DNA from: Methylomonas sp.
Lineage (GTDB): Bacteria; Pseudomonadota; Gammaproteobacteria; Methylococcales; Methylomonadaceae
Length of the DNA: 20,784 nt
Direction of reading: 5' to 3'
NCBI GenBank assembly: GCA_026990815.1
Contig: JALXCS010000157.1
Coordinates: 1-20,784 of the forward strand
Shown here: positions 14,799 through 20,784 of the stretch, piece by piece
Position numbering within the stretch: position 1 is the first letter of the stretch
Layout of the letters: each line of letters starts with the position of its first letter
Position numbers and translations under genes: made by a program
The notes under the pieces: model-generated
What the model was told of the DNA's origin: nothing
Database searches by the model: none
Seen by the model: only the letters and a program-made list of their open reading frames with translations

Positions 14799-14807
14799 AT
14801 TATTAAC
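14799..14807. repeat. Right 9-bp target-site duplication of copy 2
   Basis: This is an exact repeat of 14619-14627, next to the right terminal repeat. It spans the last base of the trpA Ser codon before the stop, the stop codon and downstream bases, so the trpA reading frame was left intact by the insertion. Confidence 0.8.
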
Positions 14808-15606
14808 TATCCATAGCCTGACGCATACTAGCTAATAGATCAACAATTTCCTGTTTTGCCTTGTCCAGATTATTGGGATTATTTTCAATTTTGCTAATCA
14901 AAGCGCTGCCAACCACAACAGCATCAGCAATTTGTGCAATAGATTTTGCAGTTTGTGCATCCTTAACGCCAAACCCTACGCCTAATGGTAATTTTGTGAA
15001 TTTTTTAATTTGCTGTATTTTTTTCTCTACTTCAGTTAAATCCAGATGCCCTGCGCCAGTAACCCCTTTCAATGAAACATAATAAAGATAACCATTTCCT
15101 ACTGCATCCATTTTGTTGATCCGCTCATCACTACTGTTAGGAGCTAAAAGAAAAATAGGATCAATCTCCCGCGCTTTGAGCAAAGACACATATTCTTCAG
15201 CCTCTTCCGGAGGAATATCAACCGTCAGCACACCATCAACCCCCGCAGATTTTGCAGCTTCAGTGAAATTCTGATACCCCATAGCCTCAACAGGATTTAA
15301 ATACCCCATTAATACAATTGGCGTATTTTTGTCTTGTTCTCGAAATCCTGATACTAATTTCAGAACCTTGCGTAAACTCATACCTTGCTCGAGCGCGCGT
15401 TCACTGGCCCGTTGAATAACAGGCCCATCTGCCATTGGACCAGAAAAAGGTACCCCCAGCTCAATAATATCAGCGCCTGCTGTAACCATTTCATGCATCA
15501 TGGGGATAGTAAATTCCGGCACCGGATCCCCGGCAGTAATAAAAGGAATAAGCAGTTTTCGACCTGTACTCGATGCGCTAGTAAATGTCGTGGATATTCG
15601 ACTCAT
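14803..15606 (-). CDS. trpA: Tryptophan synthase alpha chain
   Basis: A 267-aa TIM-barrel enzyme that cleaves indole-3-glycerol phosphate and passes indole to TrpB through a tunnel. The catalytic residues line up with the well-studied enterobacterial enzyme as Glu49 (IIELG) and Asp60 (MADG). GVTGAGH is present, as are the phosphate-binding GVGFGV and VVVGSALI. The loop that normally reads PFSDPMADG is PFSGPMADG here: position 56 is Gly (codon GGT), where Asp56 usually helps signal between alpha and beta subunits. Its ATG overlaps the trpB stop (ATGA), so translation is coupled. Its stop codon lies inside the target duplication of the inserted element. Confidence 0.96.
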   Translation of the reverse strand: MSRISTTFTSASSTGRKLLIPFITAGDPVPEFTIPMMHEMVTAGADIIELGVPFSGPMADGPVIQRASERALEQGMSLRKVLKLVSGFREQDKNTPIVLMGYLNPVEAMGYQNFTEAAKSAGVDGVLTVDIPPEEAEEYVSLLKAREIDPIFLLAPNSSDERINKMDAVGNGYLYYVSLKGVTGAGHLDLTEVEKKIQQIKKFTKLPLGVGFGVKDAQTAKSIAQIADAVVVGSALISKIENNPNNLDKAKQEIVDLLASMRQAMDS

Positions 15607-16805
15607 ATCTTGATCCCTTCCCGCTGAGCCATCGTATGCATATCTTTATCGCCACGCCCAGAAAGATTAACAATAATAATTTGCTCCTTATCCATGTTTG
15701 GAGCCAGCTTCATGGTATAAGCCATTGCATGACTGGATTCCAGTGCTGGAATAATTCCTTCCATCTGAGTCAAGGCATGAAATCCCTGCAAAGCTTCATC
15801 ATCAGTGATATTGACATATTCAGCCCGTCCAATATCTTTCAGCCAGGCATGTTCCGGGCCGACTCCAGGATAATCCAGACCGGCAGATATTGAATGTGTC
15901 TCAATAATTTCTCCATCATCGTCCTCCATTAAATAAGTGCGATTTCCATGCAGCACCCCGGGACGGCCAGCGCATAGAGGTGCTGAATGCCGGCCTGTTT
16001 CTATTCCATCACCGGCCGCTTCAACACCATACATTTTAACGTCAACATCATCGATAAAGGGATGAAACAGACCGATAGCATTCGAACCACCGCCAACACA
16101 AGCAACCAGCGCATCAGGTGATCGCCCGGTTAATACCTTGCATTGATGCTTGGCTTCACGCCCAATGATGGTTTGAAAATCCCGAACCATAGCCGGATAT
16201 GGGTGTGGTCCTGCAACTGTTCCAATAATATAAAAGGTATCATCGACATTGGTCACCCAGTCCCTAAGCGCTTCATTCAAGGCATCTTTCAGAGTTTTGG
16301 AACCAGATTCCACAGCAACCACTTTAGCACCCAAAAGCTTCATGCGATAAACATTCAGCGCCTGGCGTTCAACGTCAACAGCACCCATATAAACCACACA
16401 CTCCAAACCTAATCTAGCGGCCACCGTAGCGGTTGCAACACCATGTTGACCAGCCCCGGTTTCGGCAATGATGCGGGTTTTTCCCATCCGCTTGGCCAGC
16501 AATGCTTGTCCAATAGTATTATTAACTTTATGGGCACCAGTATGATTCAGATCTTCTCGCTTTAAATATATTTGTGCTCCACCCAGTTCCCTGCTCCACC
16601 TTTGTGCATGGTAAAGTGGCGAAGGTCTTCCAACATAATGTTGTAAATCCTCATCAAGTTCGGCGATAAATTCAGGATCTTTCATAAAGCGCTGATAAGC
16701 CAGGTTTAATTCCTGAATGGGTAACATTAATGTTTCTGCTACAAACATGCCGCCGTAAGGGCCAAAATGTCCTCTTTCATCAGGCATATGATATTTTTCT
16801 GTCAT
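15603..16805 (-). CDS. trpB: Tryptophan synthase beta chain
   Basis: A 400-aa PLP enzyme that joins indole and serine to make tryptophan. The PLP lysine is Lys93 in HTGAHKVNNT, Glu115 in AETGAGQHG is the catalytic acid-base, GGGSNAIG (238-245) binds the cofactor phosphate, and Lys173 (TLKDA) corresponds to the residue that contacts the alpha chain. I chose the ATG at 16805 (MTEKYHMPDERGHFGPYGG), which fits the family's usual start. A TTG at 16844 would add 13 Lys-rich residues and overlap trpF. The ribosome site is weak for both. The gene lies 19 nt after trpF and overlaps trpA by 4 nt. Confidence 0.95.
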   Translation of the reverse strand: MTEKYHMPDERGHFGPYGGMFVAETLMLPIQELNLAYQRFMKDPEFIAELDEDLQHYVGRPSPLYHAQRWSRELGGAQIYLKREDLNHTGAHKVNNTIGQALLAKRMGKTRIIAETGAGQHGVATATVAARLGLECVVYMGAVDVERQALNVYRMKLLGAKVVAVESGSKTLKDALNEALRDWVTNVDDTFYIIGTVAGPHPYPAMVRDFQTIIGREAKHQCKVLTGRSPDALVACVGGGSNAIGLFHPFIDDVDVKMYGVEAAGDGIETGRHSAPLCAGRPGVLHGNRTYLMEDDDGEIIETHSISAGLDYPGVGPEHAWLKDIGRAEYVNITDDEALQGFHALTQMEGIIPALESSHAMAYTMKLAPNMDKEQIIIVNLSGRGDKDMHTMAQREGIKI

Positions 16806-16824
16806 CTTATTTACTTTTTTCGCC

Positions 16825-17436
16825 TTAATAAACTTGTTCAACAAACTGTTTCATTTTACCCGCATCCTTGATACCTTTTGCCACTTCCACACCGCTACTG
16901 ACATCCAATGCATAAGGTTTAGTCGATGTTATTGCAGCACTGACATTTTCAATATTAAGACCACCTGCCAGAATCAGTGGAAAATCATAGGTTTCCGGCA
17001 ATAAATCCCAGTCAAATTGATGACCTGTTCCACCTTTGGCGTCGGGATGATAGGCATCCACTAATATGCCCGCTGCATCTTTATAAGCAGCCGCGAAATC
17101 GACGAGATTCAAATTCGAGTGCATTTGAACTGCTTTAATATAGGGCTTGTTATATATGCGGCAATGCTCAGGAGGCTCCTCACCGTGGAATTGAAGGATA
17201 TCAACGGGAATTTGATCCAAAACTGATCTAATTTGTTTCTCTGTTTCATTTACAAACAATGCAACAATCGATACGAAAGCGGGTAATTTACAGATAATAC
17301 TGTTTGCCTGGGCAATACTAATATTTCTGGGACTAGGCGCATAAAAAACCAGACCAATGGCATCAACACCTAAGGCAGAAGCCCAAACCGCATCTTCAGC
17401 CCGAGTAAATCCACAAATTTTAATGCGTGTTCGCAT
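16825..17436 (-). CDS. trpF: Phosphoribosylanthranilate isomerase
   Basis: A 203-aa TIM-barrel enzyme catalysing the Amadori rearrangement of phosphoribosylanthranilate in tryptophan synthesis. The catalytic Cys8 is in KICGFT, the catalytic Asp is in ILVDAYHPDAKGGTG, and phosphate-binding motifs LAGGLN and DVSSGVE are present. It is the first gene of the block on the minus strand. The genes for the other tryptophan steps (trpE, trpG, trpD, trpC) are not in the window, as is usual for the split trp genes of gammaproteobacteria of this type. No Trp-rich leader peptide was seen upstream. Confidence 0.96.
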   Translation of the reverse strand: MRTRIKICGFTRAEDAVWASALGVDAIGLVFYAPSPRNISIAQANSIICKLPAFVSIVALFVNETEKQIRSVLDQIPVDILQFHGEEPPEHCRIYNKPYIKAVQMHSNLNLVDFAAAYKDAAGILVDAYHPDAKGGTGHQFDWDLLPETYDFPLILAGGLNIENVSAAITSTKPYALDVSSGVEVAKGIKDAGKMKQFVEQVY

Positions 17437-17477
17437 CGCAACAGATACTAAAAAAACCGTATAAAAACATGTCAGAA

Positions 17478-17497
17478 TACCATATTTGGTAAGTATA
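17478..17497 (-). promoter_or_regulatory. Possible trpF promoter -10 and adjacent dyad
   Basis: On the minus strand TATACT (17497-17492) is a -10-like hexamer without a good -35. It abuts a dyad with 5-bp arms (TACCA and TGGTA, 17478-17491) lying between the hexamer and trpF. The dyad may be an operator, but it does not match the E. coli TrpR operator. Confidence 0.2.
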
Positions 17498-17543
17498 GTA
17501 TCGGCCTAGCTCGAAAAAACCATCCGAATTTAGACCCTCACAA

Positions 17544-19082
17544 TCAAGGAAGCATCATGCCCCGAATCATGAAATACAACATCGCTGCCATCACGCCTGA
17601 GGCCGGAACTGTTATCAGCCAGGCAGTAATAATCTTATAAAACATTGAACGTTTGACGAGGTTGCTTTTTACAACTTTACGCATTTTTTTCCGCTCGGAT
17701 TTGGTTAATCCTGACTGTTTTCCCTGTTTTTTTATTTGCTTTACAATTCTGGCTTTTTCCTCCACTGTAGCCCGCTCAAATTCAGCAATCAAAGCATCAA
17801 TTTTGTCCTGGCCCTGACCTTGGTGATGGCTTCTAATATCTTCAAGCATTGAGGCATAATTGGTCTTCAAATATTCTCTTAAAAAACCCACCCCAAACAC
17901 GCCACCAACTGCAATATGTGTAGAACTGACCGGCAATCCAAGCTGTGAAGCAATAATCACGGTAATTGCTGCGGCCATTGCAATACAAAATGCACGCATT
18001 TGATCCAGTTCCGTAATCTCTGAGCCTACTGAACGAATCAACCTAGGGCCATACAAAGCCAAACCCAAGGCGATACCCAATGCGCCAATCATCATTACCC
18101 ACAAAGGAATTGCTGCTTTACTGGCAATGCCGCCAGTAGTAATTGCATCATTGATGGCGGCCAAAGGCCCCACCGCATTTGCCACATCGTTGGCGCCATG
18201 GGCAAAACTCAGCATCGCCGCCGCAAAAATTAACGGAATATTGAATAACCGATTGACGCTTGCCTTATCATTAGGCAATGCCTCAGCAGATTTTGCAACC
18301 CCTGGCCGCAACAACCAATAAATAATAAATGCAATCACCAAACCGATTCCCAAAGCCGTAAATAAATCTGCTTTCCAGATTTTTTTCAGTCCTTTCAGAA
18401 TCAGGTAAGAACTACACGCCCAGGCCATTAACCCCACCAAAACCGGGAGCATCTTTTTGGTAGCGGCAATTAAATCTGATTGATAAGTAATGGTACGTTT
18501 AATCAAATATAAAAATGCTGCGGCAATCCCACCACCCATGACCGGCGAAATAACCCAGCTGGCCGCAATTTTTCCCATCGTCCCCCAATTTGCGATATCA
18601 AAACCGCCAGCCGCAATTCCAGCACCCAACACTCCTCCAACAATTGAGTGAGTTGTAGAAACCGGTGCACCAACCGATGTCGCAATATTTAACCAAATAG
18701 CACCAGCAAGTAATGCCGCTAACATTAACCAAATGAAAGTATTGCTATCAGGTATCAAACCGGGATCAATAATACTCTTTTTGATGGTGCCAACAACTTC
18801 CCCGCCGGCAATTAACGCGCCAGAAGCTTCAAAAATAGCGGCGACAATGATTGCTCCGCCCATTGTCAATGCTTTTGATCCTACTGCAGGCCCGACATTA
18901 TTTGCAACATCATTGGCGCCAATATTCATTGCCATATAACCGCCTATTACAGCTGCAACAATAAGCATTATGCTGCTGTTTATGTTTAAATAAATTCCTG
19001 CAAAAAATGCGATGGCAACAAGAAATGAAATGGCGCTCAGGATCCGAAAAATATTCGTGCGCTTTGGCAAATTCATTGACAT
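17544..19082 (-). CDS. Pit-family inorganic phosphate transporter
   Basis: A 512-aa PiT-family permease, normally importing phosphate or metal-phosphate with protons or sodium. It shows the inverted duplication typical of the family: GANDVANNVGPAVGS (55-69) with GAPVSTTHSIVGG (138-150), and HGANDVANAVGPLA (295-308) with GLPVSSTHIAVGG (382-394). About ten to twelve hydrophobic segments are present. A charged, Lys/Glu-rich stretch (about 405-478, including KKQGKQSGLTKSERKK) precedes the last membrane helix (about 483-508). GAGGGGG sits upstream of the ATG at 19082. A -10-like TATTAT (19114-19109, minus) lies upstream. Copy 3 of the repeat element begins 100 nt upstream. No PhoU/DUF47 partner is adjacent. 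Confidence 0.92.
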   Translation of the reverse strand: MSMNLPKRTNIFRILSAISFLVAIAFFAGIYLNINSSIMLIVAAVIGGYMAMNIGANDVANNVGPAVGSKALTMGGAIIVAAIFEASGALIAGGEVVGTIKKSIIDPGLIPDSNTFIWLMLAALLAGAIWLNIATSVGAPVSTTHSIVGGVLGAGIAAGGFDIANWGTMGKIAASWVISPVMGGGIAAAFLYLIKRTITYQSDLIAATKKMLPVLVGLMAWACSSYLILKGLKKIWKADLFTALGIGLVIAFIIYWLLRPGVAKSAEALPNDKASVNRLFNIPLIFAAAMLSFAHGANDVANAVGPLAAINDAITTGGIASKAAIPLWVMMIGALGIALGLALYGPRLIRSVGSEITELDQMRAFCIAMAAAITVIIASQLGLPVSSTHIAVGGVFGVGFLREYLKTNYASMLEDIRSHHQGQGQDKIDALIAEFERATVEEKARIVKQIKKQGKQSGLTKSERKKMRKVVKSNLVKRSMFYKIITAWLITVPASGVMAAMLYFMIRGMMLP

Positions 19083-19182
19083 AAATCCCCCCCCTCAAGG
19101 AGACAAAGATAATATTTTTATTATTTAACCAATCAGTCTTGAATGCATTGAATGCACAATGCAACCAAATTATGTTTTTTAA

Positions 19183-19352
19183 CTCTGTACATGACAAAAT
19201 TTGTGGAATAGAGGTAAGTGATTGAAATAAAAAGGCATGCTATAGATACATCCGTGTAGCTCTCTATCACATCCCTGCGATAGAAGGTCTTGTTATTTCA
19301 ATCACTCACCTCTTTAACATCCAAGGTGGTTAATTTTTTGTCGTGTACAAAG
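19183..19352. mobile_element. 170-bp MITE-like inverted-repeat element with inverted core (copy 3)
   Basis: The same element as at 14628-14798. The outer ends are CTCTGTACATGACAAA (19183-19198) and the reverse complement of TTTGTCGTGTACAAAG (19337-19352). The flanking 9-mers GTTTTTTAA and GTTTTCTAG agree at 7 of 9 positions, consistent with an ageing target duplication. The arms have the same orientation as in copy 2 (GTGGAATA on the left, AACATCCAAGGTGGTTAA on the right). The core (19231-19292), inside 20-bp inner inverted repeats (19211-19230 and 19293-19312), matches copy 2's core only when reverse-complemented, with about 5 mismatches and one gap. It lies between the divergent Pit and small membrane protein genes. 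Confidence 0.85.
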
Positions 19353-19557
19353 GTTTTCTAGACAAAAATTCAGAACCTTAATTATGCAAGTTCTTAAACA
19401 AACACTATTCTGAGATCAACATCCAAAACACGCACAGTTTACATGAAAATTAACAATCTTTACGCAATTTTGTAGCTGTTCAAAAAATAAAACCCTGCTC
19501 ATCTGGCTAATAGTCTAAAATGGATAATTAATTGTTTCTTAATATTTAGTGGTTTTT
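19353..19557. other. Upstream region of the small membrane protein gene
   Basis: This is AT-rich DNA between copy 3 and the gene at 19558. No clear promoter hexamer pair, RNA gene or ORF was seen. TAAAAT near 19516 could be a -10, but no -35 goes with it. Confidence 0.3.
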
Positions 19558-19920
19558 ATGCGTTTGTTTTGGCTTGTGTTTACTACCGGTGCACTTATTT
19601 TTTATTTCATTGATCAGGCAGTCGATGTCGACTCCTTTTCCAAAGAACTCATCGTAAACAACTTATATCACTTTCTGGTAGGGTTTTTGTTTATTATCGG
19701 GATGCTCCATTTCAAATATAAATTCAAATTCAAAATTCTGTTGCCACTAATATTTACCGTTTTAGTACTGGGCGAAATCTATGATTTTTTTATCGAAATA
19801 ACCAACTTCAGTATCTTGTCTCTGATTTATAATATTTATGTACTGTTCTGGGGAGTTGTCAGTGGCTTTGCATTTAGTAAATCGCTAAAATCGCCGCCAA
19901 AGCCTCACACCCAGCAATAA
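19558..19920 (+). CDS. Hypothetical small integral membrane protein
   Basis: I recognise no family. The 120-aa product has four predicted transmembrane segments (roughly residues 2-20, 37-54, 59-80 and 88-110) with short loops, then a Lys/Pro-rich tail ending KSPPKPHTQQ. I prefer the ATG at 19558 (MRLFWLVF); a GTG at 19549 would add three residues. The ribosome site is weak in either case. Its stop is 18 nt from the stop of the convergent HerA-type gene, and it is divergent from the Pit gene, so it appears to be a single-gene unit. Confidence 0.6.
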   Translation: MRLFWLVFTTGALIFYFIDQAVDVDSFSKELIVNNLYHFLVGFLFIIGMLHFKYKFKFKILLPLIFTVLVLGEIYDFFIEITNFSILSLIYNIYVLFWGVVSGFAFSKSLKSPPKPHTQQ

Positions 19921-19938
19921 AACTCAATTCACAACAAT

Positions 19939-20784
19939 CTAAATTGTTTTCCGTGTTTGAGTTCGCCAAAGCTGTACAATTTCTTCAACATCGAGATCCT
20001 CCGGCCCTTCACGCCAACTAGTAAAATAATCCACATCATTACTTTTCGGTTCGGGATTTGGACGATAAATTTGTACCCGAGTCGGTAGAGGGGCCGCCTC
20101 TCCAAGCACTAGCGCCTCACCTCGCCCCAAAGACGTCAAAATATCCGTTAAATCACCTTCTGCTTCCGGGACTAATCCTCTGATATATCCCTGATCATCT
20201 GGATTGGTGGTCCGCAGACAAATGAAAGAACTGCATTGCGACAACATGGTCTCAGAGAGCTCGGTTGGTCTTTGACTGACGACACCAATTGAAACCCCAT
20301 ATTTCCTGCCTTCCTTTGCAATCCGTTCCATCATTTTTTTCGTGCCTTCAAATTGGCCGCCTTTTTCACGCGGAATATAGGCATGGGCTTCTTCACAAAT
20401 CAAAGTAATCGGAAATTCACTACGCCTGGGGTTCCAATAATTGAATTCATAGGCTAAACGGCCAACCTGGGCAGAAACAGCCGGCCTGACATCAGTCGGC
20501 ACAGAACTCAGATCAATAACGGTAATATTACCTTTATTCTGCCCCAAACCAACAAATTCCCGTAATAAATCAACAAGTGTTTCAGAACTGTTACGCTTTT
20601 TAGGCTTTAACAGAAAATCATACCGGACATCATTAAAGCGGCTTTGCAAACGCACTAGAAATTCGTCAAATTGGCCGAATAAAGCACCCTGTACTTTCCC
20701 AAAATCTTTACGTTCTTCATTGGCATTTTTAAACTGCATATACATTTCAGCCAGTGAAAAAAAAATAGGTGTATCAATGGATAC
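19939..20784 (-). CDS. HerA/DUF87-type ATPase, C-terminal part (cut by window edge)
   Basis: 281 codons of a larger gene whose 5' end lies beyond 20784; the frame is open to the edge, so the internal ATG at 20745 is not the start. The visible part holds the second half of a RecA-like motor. It has a Walker B-type ITLICEEAHAYIP, then KEGRKYGVSIGVVSQRPTELSETMLSQC, typical of HerA/VirB4/FtsK-like hexameric ATPases of the DUF87 group, and a C-terminal tail (YFTSWREGPEDLDVEEIVQLW). HerA motors translocate DNA and often pair with a nuclease or a Sir2-like or DUF4297 effector. Such a partner, if any, must be upstream outside the window, because downstream lies a convergent membrane gene. Confidence 0.82.
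   Translation of the reverse strand, partial: VSIDTPIFFSLAEMYMQFKNANEERKDFGKVQGALFGQFDEFLVRLQSRFNDVRYDFLLKPKKRNSSETLVDLLREFVGLGQNKGNITVIDLSSVPTDVRPAVSAQVGRLAYEFNYWNPRRSEFPITLICEEAHAYIPREKGGQFEGTKKMMERIAKEGRKYGVSIGVVSQRPTELSETMLSQCSSFICLRTTNPDDQGYIRGLVPEAEGDLTDILTSLGRGEALVLGEAAPLPTRVQIYRPNPEPKSNDVDYFTSWREGPEDLDVEEIVQLWRTQTRKTI

Noticed and set aside
16806..16844. Extended trpB start at a TTG adding 13 residues.
   Set aside because: The extension is Lys-rich, overlaps trpF and is absent from the TrpB family's usual N-terminus; the ATG at 16805 fits better.
17437..17543. A tryptophan attenuator or leader peptide before trpF.
   Set aside because: No short ORF with Trp codons and no alternative hairpins were seen in the 107-nt gap.
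1..20784. tRNA, rRNA, CRISPR arrays, phage genes or attachment sites.
   Set aside because: None were seen on either strand. The three repeats are too few, too far apart and too structured to be a CRISPR array.

Overview
The window is about 20.8 kb of AT-rich bacterial chromosome carrying ordinary gammaproteobacterial genes. The minus-strand order trpF-trpB-trpA-accD-folC-SPOR(dedD-like)-cvpA-purF-metZ is a classic gammaproteobacterial block. The FleQ-type regulator, CorB/YfjD, DUF3301 and MsrA-MsrB fusion fit the same class. AT-rich lineages such as Methylococcales or Legionella relatives are possible hosts, but the sequence alone does not settle this.

Layout. 1-130: the end of an IS3-family-like insertion sequence, with the first 15 codons of OrfA leaving the left edge. 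273-1373: msrAB lipoprotein (+). 1390-2868: FleQ-like sigma-54 activator (-). 3091-4338: CorB/YfjD membrane protein (+). 4353-4452: a damaged copy of a small repeat element. 4603-5593: an FHA protein and a PilZ protein (+). 5604-5924: DUF3301 protein (-). 5995-6756: YdcF/ElyC-like DUF218 protein (+). 6767-8434: GGDEF-EAL protein (-). 8478-17436: the metabolic block (-). 17544-19082: Pit phosphate transporter (-). 19558-19920: small membrane protein (+). 19939-20784: 3' part of a HerA/DUF87-type ATPase (-), cut by the window edge.

How the genes work together. trpF, trpB and trpA encode late steps of tryptophan synthesis. accD supplies a subunit of acetyl-CoA carboxylase, folC makes folylpolyglutamate, purF starts purine synthesis, and metZ makes homocysteine. 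Most junctions overlap by 1-4 nt or are very short. Three junctions interrupt that coupling: a 171-bp element between trpA and accD, a weak terminator-like hairpin between folC and the SPOR gene, and a 43-nt gap after metZ. The left third holds several c-di-GMP-type modules (FleQ, PilZ, GGDEF-EAL), each with changed signature residues.

The most notable find is a family of three short non-coding elements (4353-4452, 14628-14798, 19183-19352). They have about 16-bp terminal inverted repeats, and the best copy is flanked by a perfect 9-bp direct repeat. The two full copies also contain 20-bp inner inverted repeats around a core of about 61 bp. The core lies in opposite orientation in the two copies, while the outer arms keep the same orientation. 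This looks like a MITE with an invertible core.
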